Shown here piece after piece: positions 29,620 through 41,800 of a DNA stretch of 64,000 bases; the stretch's first letter is position 1, and each line of letters begins with the position of its first letter. The DNA is from Symsagittifera roscoffensis (lineage: Eukaryota; Xenacoelomorpha; Acoela; Convolutidae): contig NC_087063.1 in assembly GCF_963678635.1 (NCBI RefSeq), positions 44,096,759-44,160,758 on the forward strand, read 5' to 3'. A program made the position numbers and the translations under genes. The notes below the pieces were generated by a model. The model did no database searches, had not been told where the DNA came from, and saw only the letters and a list, made by a program, of their open reading frames with translations.

Positions 29620-30600
29620 TGGCCCAGCCACCAGTTCCTGTTTCGGATAACAAGACGGATATCGCTGCCTACCCCCATTTTGGATGAAACCATCTTCATC
29701 CCTACCTTACTGTTGGGATAGGTGGTTCGGACAGTTCAGCATAGCGTTAGGAAAAAAGGACAATCTCAATGTGTCTGATATCCTTGTCGAACCCGGTGCC
29801 GTGCATGATGATCCACCTCCAAAGCCAGAAATTAGGCCAGACCCAGAAACACAACCAGAAGCAGATGATCGCCTCCGCAGAGATGCTGCTGCAAGAAAAC
29901 GTGTCGACGCAGCAAACGTTGAGATACGGAAGAAGGGTACGCGATTCGGAATGAACTGGTTTTTTCATGAAGCAGAGGCAAGAGCAAGATCAAGACTGTT
30001 TTTTGCCCTGAAGAACGAAGGTAGGAATAAAACAAAACAAGCTTTCGCGCACGTTGATTTAAACCTGCTTTCGTTAAGATAATTTTTTCAGAACTGTGTT
30101 TGCGCCTTCAAGGTGGAAGTAAATGTCACCATGGAACGTATCAAACTACACAATTCCTGGTACATGAAGGCTAACGAGTCATCTCTGTTATTTCACTCGA
30201 GGTTGTCGGCTCAAGCGGCGTGCTGTAATTGGACTGAACAGGAGGAACGCAGTGTGGTAAGAGATCTATTTAATGGTCGTATTCGTGACTCTGATGTACA
30301 AAGTACGTTAATTCGGAAAAATCCAGATTCCGCTGGAACCTTAAAATTAGCGTTGGAACCGGAAAAAGGTGCATCTACGTCAATGGAATTCCAGAAAATT
30401 CTGCGTCACAATAAGAACGCTTTTTTTTAGTTTGCCTAAAACAGAACAGAAGCCAACTTTTTCCATACAATCGCGTCGGGGTGGTAGTCAATCTTCTTTC
30501 CGCAGACAGAACGCATCGGATCGAAAAAATCAAAACCCATCTAGGTCGTGTTACTTTTGTGGTAATACGTGTTCACCTGATCATCGAAAAAATTAACCGG
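29619..30600 (+). pseudogene. gag of element B1 (broken)
   Basis: Gag begins at the LTR junction (MAQPPVPVSD...) and stops after 22 codons at TGA 29685. After a frameshift it resumes at about 29690 with WDRWFGQF and the PPPKPE proline stretch, breaks again at 30080, and resumes at 30113. It ends in a nucleocapsid knuckle (CYFCGN...DHRKN) where a stop codon occupies the position expected for the last metal ligand. The order and motifs match the intact gag of element C, so both belong to one clade. The same breaks are present in B2. Confidence 0.85.
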
Positions 30601-31270
30601 CACGAGATTTGGAATGCCGGTCATGTAAGAAGAAAGGACATGTAGCTAAAGTATGTAACTCTAAACGTCGATTCAATCGTGTGGAAGAGGAGGACGCACA
30701 AGCAAGTCTGGAAACTGATATAGATCATATTGTGTTGGACCAATATGATGACAGCGAACCTGAATATGGGATTCTCAGTATTCAACCACAAAACAAATGG
30801 TCCATAGTCCAAATTTGTAGTTTGGAACTACTGAAATCTAAACGTGGAACACCCCGTAACTTGAGTGTGATGTTACGTTCGGGTGCAAAATCATTCTATG
30901 CTACAGTAGACACAAAAAGACAGCGTATGTTTTACTTCAGCAAAATACTAAGTCACATTTCACCAGTGTTCAAATTTTGCCTAACGAGGTTTCGTATGTA
31001 GATTACAACAAGAATTCAATAAAAATTTTCGGCAGTTTGACAATACCTATCTCCTCTGGTGGGTGGAGAAATTTTGAAGCAACATTCTTCGTTTCCGAGA
31101 ATAAAACACGATGCTTGCTGGGGCTAGATTTGCAAAGCTCTGACGGTATAGATATCATCCTAAGGAATCCGCCTCAAGTGAAGACAGTGCAGAGTGTGGT
31201 GGAAAATTCAACCTCCGAGCTGGTTAAATCACACTTTGTCAAGAAGTTCCCACTATTGTTTACTTGATTG
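30601..31270 (+). pseudogene. Second zinc knuckle and protease region of element B1 (broken)
   Basis: A second knuckle C-x2-C-x4-H-x4-C (CRSCKKKGHVAKVC) is followed by an acidic linker and a retropepsin-like segment. The catalytic motif reads VDTKR instead of D-S/T-G (about 30906). A later CLLGLDL segment matches the protease C-terminal part. The frames 30609-31001 and 30977-31267 overlap in different phases, showing a frameshift. Confidence 0.75.
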
Positions 31271-31299
31271 CGCAGGTCTAAATCTGACCAAATAACATA

Positions 31300-31904
31300 A
31301 TCCGTTCATAGACCTGTTGATTCCTAGACAAGTTAAAGGTCGGAAGCTGCCAATCCACATTCAGGATTGCGAGTCAGACGAATTAAAGGGGCTGGTCAAG
31401 GATGGTCATACTACGAAGCTAGATAAATGTACTACAGATCATTTCGTCACCCCATTGATTACGGCAAAGAAAGATGGCTCGATTAAGCTCGCAAAAGACG
31501 CCAAACCCCTCAATGCTCAAATCTGGAAAAACAAGTATCAGATGCCAAATATTCCGGAATTAATTGATTCGGCCGCCCAGATCATTACCAGTGACGTCCC
31601 TGGTTCAGTGTGGTTCCCTTCACTCGATTCAACATATGAGTTCAGTCAGAATAAACTTTCGAAATTTACGAGTAGTCATTTTAATTTCAATATCATTTTC
31701 GGAGAGTCTAAAGGAACATACAGATTCAACACTGGGTTTTACGGTTTAACGGACATGCCGTCCGAGTTTCAAAAAGAAATGGATTGTACGCTGCAAGGAA
31801 TTCCGGGGACTATATGCTGTTTGGATGATATACTTGTGGATTCGAAGGGGACGTTTTCACAACATAATGAAATTGTCCATAAAATTTTCTCTAGGTTGGA
31901 TTAG
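31300..31904 (+). pseudogene. Reverse transcriptase of element B1 (broken)
   Basis: The 195-codon frame contains the RT fingers and palm: a KKDGSIKLAKDAKPLN block, the FYGLTDMPSEFQ block and the active-site motif CLDDILV (about 31815), where Tyr or Phe usually precedes the first residues. It ends at a TAG at 31902. An upstream start is not expected, since pol would be read from gag. Confidence 0.85.
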
Positions 31905-32660
31905 GAAGGCTTTGCGTTGAAGTTGTCTAAGTGTCAATTTGCGGTGGAAAAGCTCGAATGGCAGGTATTTGATATCCATTCAACAGATAATTCTCCTAAA
32001 TTTTCCAAGATCGAAGCAGTTTGGAATCTGGAGGCACCTAGAACCCTAAAGCAATTTCGGTCATTCATGGACACCCTCAACCACTTCCAGAAGTTTATGC
32101 CTAGTTTACATAATCTTACGTGCGATGTTCGTGAATCACTTAAGCTTTGCAATAAAATAAAATTCGTCTGGAATCAGTCCCAGGAGGCGGCATTTTGGAT
32201 AATTCTGGATCTCATTGCAGAAATTACTGACTTGTTTCATTACGACCCGGTAAAGACGACGCGTGTGAAGTGTGATGCTAGCCACAGCGTCTCAGGAGCA
32301 TGACTGGAGCAAGAGACAGATGCAGGTTTTGGGTACCTATTTCGTTCGCCTCACGCTTCCTTAATTCAGCAGGACTTAAGTATAGCATCAATGACCTTGG
32401 AATTATTAGCGGTGAACTTTTCCGCACTTATTTACCAGGTAAAAAAATTCGGGATACTTACGGACCATAAAGCCATAATTTCAGCCTTTGAAGAACATAG
32501 AGGAAACAAACCATACCAGTCACGTTTAACACGTTGGGCGGGCAGGTTTTTACCGTTTGACGACGACATCAGGCACGTGCCTGGTGCTACTCTTGGTATG
32601 GCTGATTATCTGTCCCAAAACCCTACATTTGATGCACCTCCTAGTTCAGTTTATGATTAA
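31905..32660 (+). pseudogene. RT thumb and RNase H of element B1 (broken)
   Basis: Two frames (31917-32303 and 32391-32660) encode the RT thumb/connection (FRSFMDTLNHFQKFMP) and RNase H (KCDASHS; LTDHKAIISAF; HVPGATLGMADYLSQ). A stop interrupts after SGA. In B2 the second frame has an extra stop at 41671. Confidence 0.85.
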
Positions 32661-32866
32661 TTGCTTGTCAATAAAATCATTGAAAATTTCACTCAAGTGT
32701 GTAATTTAATAAATGCGGGTGCAGTTATGTCACCAGAACCCATCAATTGCACTTTCGTTTCTAATATATCGGTGGAGGAATCTAACTCCGCTAATTGGTC
32801 ATTTAGCAACGGTAGTTCCGGCGAAATACGGCGTGAGGGCGGATTTCCAAATCCACCAAGAGTCGA

Positions 32867-33313
32867 CCAATCAGATTCAACCACTTATGTTGAGCAAACA
32901 CCGGTAGTGGTTGATGAAATTCTAACGCCTTCCTACAAAGATGTTTCCGGTTGTTCGGCGCGAGAGGGCGTTATTCGCGTAACGAGTAATCTCGGCCAAT
33001 CACCGCTGAGTTTGGTTTTGCGTAATTTGCCACCACTTAAGTGGTGTTCATTGACGGAAAACTCTGACCAATCACGTTCATGTTCGCGTCAAGTTATTCG
33101 CCGCACGAGGGATGCATAAAATTGACGGATATTCTTAGCCAATCAGAAAAAAGATGCATGAAAAGCATCAAATTGCTAGAGGGCTACCGGTTGTACGATT
33201 CCGCGTTCAACCAATCAGAATCAAGATTGAAATTTGCGCACAATCAAGGCCAAAACAAGACAATCTCAAATTATCTTTGCGCTATCGTTCACTTATATTC
33301 AGTTGGCCAATCA
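32867..33313 (+). repeat. Periodic CCAATCA motifs between RNase H and integrase of element B1
   Basis: Six CCAATCA heptamers occur at 32867, 32996, 33068, 33139, 33211 and 33307. Four of them are spaced 71-72 bp. The surrounding DNA is only weakly repetitive. In translation they give D/G-Q-S. The same series is in B2. CCAAT motifs bind NF-Y in animals; a regulatory array is inferred, not shown. Confidence 0.7.
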
Positions 33314-33519
33314 CACTCCAATATGAGTTCTCCTATCAACATTTCTGTCTTCCTCGACAATACAGCAGTTCGAGACAATCTACTAAATTTCGTCGAAAAC
33401 TTTGATGCGGGCCCAAGTCACTACACACCCAGCACCCCGGCTCCCACCGCGAGATGGCTCCGGTCAATCCGCCGCGTTCCCGTCCGCTGCTAAGTTTCAA
33501 CCGTCTCCAATCTCTCTGA

Positions 33520-34680
33520 AGTCAGGCTAGGAGGAATAGTCGAGGAGCTCCCAGGACACCGCTACAGTCAATTGCGAGTTTCGTCGAGAAGTGTTGGCGT
33601 AGACGCATTTCAAACCGGGCTCGTCAGCTGCGTGCTTCAGAGGTAGTTTATGAAATCGAAACGAAGCCGTTCGTCTCACAAGATAAGAAGAAGGTTGTGG
33701 GCCTTCCCAGCCTGTTCGATGTCGGGTTACTGGCGGAGCTAACCGACGAAGACGAGTTTCTCGGGCCGATGAAGAGGGCAATCTTAGACAACGATGTTCA
33801 GTCCTTCTCAAAACAGGGCCTGTACGTTGCTCAGTTTTGGCCAGTAGCGTCAGTGGTGGATAATTGTATCCTCATTGACAATAAGTTGGCAATTCCCTTC
33901 AAGCTTTGATCGGCGATTTTGACACAACTACACCGATCTCACCCTGACCAACAAGCCATGATAGAGGCGGCCGAGTTCATCTGGTGGCCCTACATGAATC
34001 GACAGATCGTTGAAAAATGTCGGATGTGTATGGAATGTACGAAGTTTGATAAGAAATTGAAGTCGTCTCACACACTTACTTCTTCGCTACCGCTCCCTCG
34101 TTTATTTGCTCCTAATGAGGAATTACAGTTAGATTTTGCTGGTCCATTGCAGGACGAAAAAAGAAAAGAGCCTTCGTCTTGGTGGCAGTAGACCGCTTCT
34201 CAAAATTCCCGTCCGTTTTACTTACTAAAAATACCTGTTCCAAAAATGTAGTCAACTTTCTGGAAGCATAAATACGTACCCACGGCATGCCAAAATCTAT
34301 ACGCAGAGACCACGCCTCCGGTTTTAAAAATGTTTTGTTTAAGGATTTTCGCAAAAATTTTGGAATCGATCAATTATTCTGTCCAGTCGGTGACTACCTT
34401 GGCTGTGAGCTAGTGGAAAGGACTATCAAGACGATAAAACGTAAATTGGGAACAGAGGCATTCAGCACTCAGTAAAAAGGTCTAAATCATGTCCTCCGCA
34501 CGATCTTGGATGACCTTAGAAAATCCAAGCACGCAATTCTTAAGAATTCTCCCTTTGAATTTCATTTCGGTCGAAAACCGAATACGGAATTTTATTTGGC
34601 CAGGGATAAATTTCTTGCTAATGCTTCAGATCAAAGTACCCTAGCGCGGAGTCTCCTGAAACAAAGATTATAGCCTGGTT
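33520..34680 (+). pseudogene. Integrase of element B1 (broken)
   Basis: Frames 33697-33909, 33919-34191 and 34287-34475 encode an H-H-C-C zinc finger (HRSHPDQQAM...CRMCMEC), then the core with the first Asp in QLDFAGPL (about 34135), the second in RRDHASGF (about 34305) and the Glu in ELVERTIKTIKR (about 34412). Stops and frameshifts separate all three. Confidence 0.85.
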
Positions 34681-35695
34681 AGTGTGAAAATGGTGAAACG
34701 TGGTTCTCTCAGTCCAGACGTGGCCCTGCGCTTCAAAAGAGTTGTCACGGGTCAGAAGATAGCTGACACCTAACAATATAAAGCCCTTGAAGATCTCACA
34801 CTCGCTGCTAACAGGCGAAGCCAGATTTAACGTAATTTGAACATAAAGACGGGGCGGAGCTTGATGCGGGAGCTCGGTTCACGCTATAATGAGATTGATA
34901 ATGCTCTGAAAACAGGCCTCAGCAAAAGTATCCTAAGGTTTTACGACCGCGTTTCGGATGCACCCAGCAGAGAACCTTCGGTTTCACCGTGTCATTCGAG
35001 TCAAAGACCTTCCGCTAGTCAGGATCAGACAAACGTTGCCTCCTGGTAAAATAGCGTCAAGAGGTCAGATCACTATGCCTACGCAAGAATAACCTATTTG
35101 GATAGTTCCAGCTCCTCACAAGCGGTCGGCAGATCCGCCAGTGGTCCTGTTGTCGGATCTCTTCAGCGCCTCTTCAGGGGCCATCGGCACAACACGTTCC
35201 TCAAACGCCTTCAACCCCATTGTACCCATCCTTGCCTTCGGATTCCCCAATGGGAGGCCTCGACGTGTCGAACAGCTCTGTGACCACTCTGCCTGCTACC
35301 GACACGGTAGTTGCACGAAATCCAACTCCATGATCTCGGTACGCCGTTCTGGTGATCCCAGACACCACAGCAGAGACTTCAACTCCAGGCCCAGTAACGT
35401 CAGAGATCGCTAAACCGGGTCGCACTACTTCAGAGAGTCCGAGTCATGTCGAACCGCCACAATCAGTGGTGCAGGATGTAGAGTCGCATACTTCTGCTTC
35501 GAGTGCCAGAGCGTCAGGTAGAAACAGAAAAACTCCAGCTCGCTACGGTAGTCCAACTCGCCATTCCGTCAAAGAAGTGGAAGAAGGCGCGGCCTCTTCT
35601 CCGTTGCCAGGTCAAGTCGGAGATAGTCCTCCAGTCACCCCGAAGCGTCGCTTTATTCGGAGAAACGCCGAAGACTTCGCTCAATCAAGTTGATC
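34680..35695 (+). pseudogene. C-terminal tail of pol in element B1 (broken)
   Basis: Several short frames. The last (35352-35693) encodes a Ser/Pro/Thr-rich tail with ASGRNRKTPARYGSPTRHS followed by VKEVEEG. This matches the RSSRQTKNKEPKRFGDPIK motif at the end of the element C protein, and identifies it as the basic R-x-R/K-P-x-RY-type pol tail. Confidence 0.7.
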
Positions 35696-35906
35696 GACAA
35701 GTAGACAATCTCCAAAAGGGATTGTTTTTAAAGATTAATCAGTCTCAGTACAAAGCATTCTTCAAACTCTTCAAAACTTTGTCTCAGTGCTGTTGCTCGA
35801 AAATATAATACTGTTTTTCTAGTTTTGTTTCTCACCCAAGTGGTGGTGCTATTTATCTTAAAAGAAAAAAATCATTCTTGTAAGATTTTTTTTGTTGCTC
35901 CGGATA

Positions 35907-36256
35907 TGTCAAGCCACACATACCATATCATGTTTATACGTTGCACTCTTTGCTGCAGTTATTGCAGTGGCGCCAAGGTCGCCCAACAGTCGTGCTAAGT
36001 TATCTCACATAGTTCTAAAAACTTAAATTCATCTGTCTGTTCATCATCGTACGATTCAGACCTACTCTTCTTGTTACGTTAGCTTAAAAAACTCTATATC
36101 TTTCTCTACCCAATACACTTTAAACATAAGGTTAAATCTTATTGGGTTAAGTCTATTCTGCTATAGTACTTCTATATACATACTACGGTTGTAGTTATTT
36201 ACTTCAACTCTTCTATTTTACCGAGTTTTATCAGTCTCTGAGTTCGATAAATGTCG
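35907..36256 (+). repeat. 3' LTR of element B1
   Basis: It starts TGTCAAGCC and ends GATAAATGTCG, 350 bp. It matches the 5' LTR with clear divergence (several substitutions and a deletion in the TTAACCTAATTTAACC part). The stretch of T before it is not a polypurine tract. Confidence 0.85.
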
Positions 36257-36715
36257 GAATCTAACTGTTTTTTTTTTAGTTTTTTTCTTCGCAAAAAATT
36301 TTTACCACAGGCAAAATCAGACAAGTAGGTGATTTATCATAAAAAACGTTCTACCAACTCTTATTTGACTGATATTCAAAAAAAATTAAAAGAATTTTTT
36401 TCAGTGCCATGACGTTTGTGTTCAAAAGTTTTAGTTTGCAGTCCAAATAGATCAAGCAAAGACAAAAAATTGAAATTAAAAATTTAGCTAGAAAAAAAGT
36501 ATATTTAGTTTCAAAGCCTCCTTTAGCATGTCTCATGTTCTGAAATTGTTCGGCTGAAATTGGATTGTTGAAAGGTCAGATAATTGAGATCAAATTTCCC
36601 CGTTTTCTGGAAAGTTTTCAAAATTGTCTGCGCAGTAGTTTGACCCATGCGTCATTGTGTCGCGAACAAAAGATTTCAAAAATTGTTTATTTTTCTTTTA
36701 CTCTTTACTGTCTTG
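36257..36715. other. Flank of element B1; no gene seen
   Basis: A/T-rich sequence present in both copies of the 9-kb block. The 61-codon minus-strand frame here shows no domain and is not supported. Confidence 0.5.
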
Positions 36716-36790
36716 GGAAGCGGTGGTGAAGTGGTTACGTTTCCGCTTCTCAATTGAAAGATTGGATGTTTGAGGCTCGCCATGATCCGC
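36716..36790 (+). repeat. tRNA-like sequence (possible SINE or tRNA pseudogene)
   Basis: TGGTGAAGTGGTTA matches a pol III A box almost perfectly, and GATGTTTGAGGCTCG about 40 nt downstream is a weak B box. Arms GAAGCGG/CCGCTTC are complementary. A proper acceptor stem is not visible, so it is not called a tRNA gene. The second copy is at about 45946-46020. Confidence 0.3.
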
Positions 36791-36887
36791 GTTTGTTGCT
36801 TGAGTGTGAGGCAACATTTTCCAGCCCAGAAATATAGCCAAAAAACGTGCTCCATGGAGAGCTGAGCAGCTCTTGTGCTGGTCCTTC

Positions 36888-37125
36888 CCCCCCCCCACAT
36901 ACACACTTGTCAATTTTTACACGTGAAATGTTTGTTTGAATTAATTTATTGCTATGAATTTTAGCTTTCGGACTTGTTAGGCCATGACAAACATTTCATA
37001 CATAACCTCGTAAAACCACACGTTACTCCAAAAAAATGATACTCCGAGGTCAGGAAGAACTCATGCGTGCGCCAGTATTTGCTTCGATTTACTCTAATTT
37101 CAAAATTTGGCTATTTCAATGAAAA
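36888..37125. other. Spacer between the two 9-kb copies
   Basis: It starts with a C tract and then resembles 26,880-27,090 (ACCATGACAA and AACCTCGTAAAA blocks). So the duplication also involved, or was inserted beside, an older related repeat. No gene. Confidence 0.6.
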
Positions 37126-38478
37126 ATTCTACCGGTTATCATTCTATTACAAAATGTAAATGAAAAATGTATCGAAGTGATTGTTGAATTCAATCTGATT
37201 AAATGTTTTTTTTCAGCACTGACATCCAATGCGAAAAGAAACATCCAAACTAATAGAGTCACATCATTTTAACGCTTTAGCAGAGGCGATTTGAGCTGCA
37301 TAGCTGTATTAGAAAGTTTTCCAAGAAGTTTTTTGATATTGTAAAAAAACGCATATGCTTCTAATTGGACGGCACAGTGCTTAACTAATCTGCTAACAGA
37401 TGGGAGATGATTGCATTAGGTATTTAAGACAATTGTTTCAAAACTACCTGAACGAAACTTGCAAAACATATTATCAGCATCTGGAATACGTTTCAACATA
37501 GTTCAATAATAATAATCTTATGCAGAGGCGGGTTCAAACAGCTTTTGTCGAGAGCCCATCACCACCTAAAGGATACATTTTTTGGAACTATTTTATGACA
37601 TTTTCCGCCGACTTGCTCCAGTGTTTTGCTGAAAGTGCATTCGGCGCCATCACTCTAACTTCTAGGAAAAACGCGCGCCAAAAACCGCGGTTTTTCGTAT
37701 TAGAAAACTTACAAAAAATGTCCAAAAAAGCAGTTTGGTCTCTTTTTCAAAAACTTACCAGCAGCGCTGAAAATTTTGGCTAAATATGGTCTCATCATAG
37801 CAATCATTTTTTCCTTTTCCAGGGTTCATGTTTGCTACTAAAGATGGGTTAACATAGATAATGGGTTAACTACGTCAATTATCTAATATTGCTTCGATTT
37901 TTTCGAAGAGCTGTAATTTTTTGACAGGAACAACCAGAAAATTTTCAAATTTTGCTATTCAAAACTTCTGCTGGTGATGTTGCTATTACAAAACGTCAAT
38001 GAAAAATGTATCGAAGTGGTTGTTGAATTCAGTCTGATTAGATGATTTTTCCGAGCACCGACAGAAAAAGGTTCTAGGATTGAATATCGGTTTTCCATGC
38101 AAAAAAGCATCCAAACGAGTTGAGTCAGATCATTTTAACGCTTGAGCAGAAGAACTTTGAGCTGCATAGCTTTAAAAGAAAATTTTCGAGGAACTTTATC
38201 AAAAAGTCAATAAAAACAGGATCAAAAAATCTTCTTTGGATCAAACAGGATGAACAATAAAAACAGTTCGTTTTAAACTAAATTATCCGGACAAAACGAA
38301 TGAACGAATAGATGTAAATTTTAGTTTTTAGATATCGACTTATTGATTTATTAGATATTGATTTATTTGTGTTGATAAAAAGAATGTAATTGGAGTACTC
38401 TGCGATATCTTTGTGGCATTGGAATACTTTTGCTGTTTCGATATTGAGCTGGGTAAAAAAATTCTGCTACTGTGAGTC

Positions 38479-38852
38479 TGTCATGCCACGTATATAACAT
38501 ATCATGTTTATACGTTGCACTCTTTGCTGCAGTTATTGCAGTGGCGCCAAGGTCGCCCACCAGTCGTGCTAAATTATCTCAAATGGTGCTAAAAACTTAA
38601 GTTCATCTGTCTGTTTATCATCGTACGATTCAGACCTACTCTTCTTGTTACGTTAGCTTAAAAAACTCGATATCTTTCTCTACCCAATACACTTTGAAAC
38701 ATAAGGTTAAATCTAAATTGGGTTTAACCTAATTTAACCTAAAAAAGTCTATCCTGCTATTATACTTCATTATACATACTACGGTAGTAGTTATTTAATG
38801 CAACTCTTCTAATTTACCGAGTTTTATCAGTCTCTGAGTTCGATAAATCTCA
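38479..38852 (+). repeat. 5' LTR of element B2
   Basis: I noticed no difference from the B1 5' LTR, whereas both differ from the 3' LTRs. It ends CTCA and is followed by TGGCCCAGCC. Confidence 0.85.
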
Positions 38853-41800
38853 TGGCCCAGCCACCAGTTCCTGTTTCGGATAACAAGACGGATATCGCTG
38901 CCTACCCCCGTTTTGGATGAAACCATCTTCATCCCTACCTTACTGTTGGGATAGGTGGTTCGGACAGTTCAGCATAGCGTTAGGAAAAAAGGACAATCTC
39001 AATGTGTCTGATATCCTTGTCGAACCCGGTGCCGTGCATGATGATCCACCTCCAAAGCCAGAAATTAGGCCAGACCCAGAAACACAACCAGAAGCAGATG
39101 ATCGCCTCCGCAGAGATGCTGCTGCAAGAAAACGTGTCGACGCAGCAAACGTTGAGATACGGAAGAAGGGTACGCGATTCGGAATGAACTGGTTTTTTCA
39201 TGAAGCAGAGGCAAGAGCAAGATCAAGACTGTTTTTTGCCCTGAAGAACGAAGGTAGGAATAAAACAAAACAAGCTTTCGCGCACGTTGATCTAAACCTG
39301 CTTTCGTTAAGATAATTTTTTCAGAACTGTGTTTGCGCCTTCAAGGTGGAAGTAAATGTCACCATGGAACGTATCAAACTACACAATTCCTGGTACATGA
39401 AGGCTAACGAGTCATCTCTGTTATTTCACTCGAGGTTGTCGGCTCAAGCGGCGTGCTGTAATTGGACTGAACAGGAGGAACGCAGTGTGGTAAGAGATCT
39501 ATTTAATGGTCGTATTCGTGACTCTGATGTACAAAGTACGTTAATTCGGAAAAATCCAGATTCCGCTGGAACCTTAAAATTAGCGTTGGAACCGGAAAAA
39601 GGTGCATCTACGTCAATGGAATTCCAGAAAATTCTGCGTCACAATAAGAACGCTTTTTTTTAGTTTGCCTAAAACAGAACAGAAGCCAACTTTTTCCATA
39701 CAATCGCGTCGGGGTGGTAGTCAATCTTCTTTCCGCAGACAGAACGCATCGGATCGAAAAAATCAAAACCCATCTAGGTCGTGTTACTTTTGTGGTAATA
39801 CGTGTTCACCTGATCATCGAAAAAATTAACCGGCACGAGATTTGGAATGCCGGTCATGTAAGAAGAAAGGACATGTAGCTAAAGTATGTAACTCTAAACG
39901 TCGATTCAATCGTGTGGAAGAGGAGGACGCACAAGCAAGTCTGGAAACTGATATAGATCATATTGTGTTGGACCAATATGATGACAGCGAACCTGAATAT
40001 GGGATTCTCAGTATTCAACCACAAAACAAATGGTCCATAGTCCAAATTTGTAGTTTGGAACTACTGAAATCTAAACGTGGAACACCCCGTAACTTGAGTG
40101 TGATGTTACGTTCGGGTGCAAAATCATTCTATGCTACAGTAGACACAAAAAGACAGCGTATGTTTTACTTCAGCAAAATACTAAGTCACATTTCACCAGT
40201 GTTCAAATTTTGCCTAACGAGGTTTCGTATGTAGATTACAACAAGAATTCAATAAAAATTTTCGGCAGTTTGACAATACCTATCTCCTCTGGTGGGTGGA
40301 GAAATTTTGAAGCAACATTCTTCGTTTCCGAGAATAAAACACGATGCTTGCTGGGGCTAGATTTGCAAAGCTCTGACGGTATAGATATCATCCTAAGGAA
40401 TCCGCCTCAAGTGAAGACAGTGCAGAGTGTGGTGGAAAATTCAACCTCCGAGCTGGTTAAATCACACTTTGTCAAGAAGTTCCCACTATTGTTTACTTGA
40501 TTGCGCAGGTCTAAATCTGACCAAATAACATAATCCGTTCATAGACCTGTTGATTCCTAGACAAGTTAAAGGTCGGAAGCTGCCAATCCACATTCAGGAT
40601 TGCGAGTCAGACGAATTAAAGGGGCTGGTCAAGGTTGGTCATACTACGAAGCTAGATAAATGTACTACAGATCATTTCGTCACCCCATTGTGATTACGGC
40701 AAAGAAAGATGGCTCGATTAAGCTCGCAAAAGACGCCAAACCCCTCAATGCTCAAATCTGGAAAAACAAGTATCAGATGCCAAATATTCCGGAATTAATT
40801 GATTCGGCCGCCCAGATCATTACCAGTGACGTCCCTGGTTCAGTGTGGTTCCCTTCACTCGATTCAACATATGAGTTCAGTCAGAATAAACTTTCGAAAT
40901 TTACGAGTAGTCATTTTAATTTCAATATCATTTTCGGAGAGTCTAAAGGAACATACAGATTCAACACTGGGTTTTACGGTTTAACGGACATGCCGTCCGA
41001 GTTTCAAAAAGAAATGGATTGTACGCTGCAAGGAATTCCGGGGACTATATGCTGTTTGGATGATATACTTGTGGATTCGAAGGGGACGTTTTCACAACAT
41101 AATGAAATTGTCCATAAAATTTTCTCTAGGTTGGATTAGGAAGGCTTTGCGTTGAAGTTGTCTAAGTGTCAATTTGCGGTGGAAAAGCTCGAATGGCAGG
41201 TATTTGATATCCATTCAACAGATAATTCTCCTAAATTTTCCAAGATCGAAGCAGTTTGGAATCTGGAGGCACCTAGAACCCTAAAGCAATTTCGGTCATT
41301 CATGGACACCCTCAACCACTTCCAGAAGTTTATGCCTAGTTTACATAATCTTACGTGCGATGTTCGTGAATCACTTAAGCTTTGCAATAAAATAAAATTC
41401 GTCTGGAATCAGTCCCAGGAGGCGGCATTTTGGATAATTCTGGATCTCATTGCAGAAATTACTGACTTGTTTCATTACGACCCGGTAAAGACGACGCGTG
41501 TGAAGTGTGATGCTAGCCACAGCGTCTCAGGAGCATGACTGGAGCAAGAGACAGATGCAGGTTTTGGGTACCTATTTCGTTCGCCTCACGCTTCCTTAAT
41601 TCAGCAGGACTTAAGTATAGCATCAATGACCTTGGAATTATTAGCGGTGAACTTTTCCGCACTTATTTACTAGGTAAAAAAATTCGGGATACTTACGGAC
41701 CATAAAGCCATAATTTCAGCCTTTGAAGAACATAGAGGAAACAAACCATACCAGTCACGTTTAACACGTTGGGCGGGCAGGTTTTTACCGTTTGACGACG

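Larger units (their letters stand above)
29246..36256 (+). mobile_element. Decayed Ty3/gypsy LTR retrotransposon B1
   Basis: A 7.0-kb provirus with LTRs at both ends, remnants of gag, zinc knuckles, protease, RT, RNase H and integrase in Ty3/gypsy order, and flanking near-identical 5-bp sites GAGTC (29241-29245) and GAATC (36257-36261). Every domain is broken by stops or frameshifts. There is no env-like ORF. No purine tract sits directly before the 3' LTR. Confidence 0.9.
27854..36887. repeat. 9-kb segmental duplication, copy 1
   Basis: The block from ATTCTACCGGTTATC to TTGTGCTGGTCC recurs at 37126-46117, at offsets of about 9,230-9,270 that change with small indels. It contains flanking repeats and the whole element B1. 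The target-site and flanking sequences are copied too, so this is duplication of DNA, not two insertions. Confidence 0.93.
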
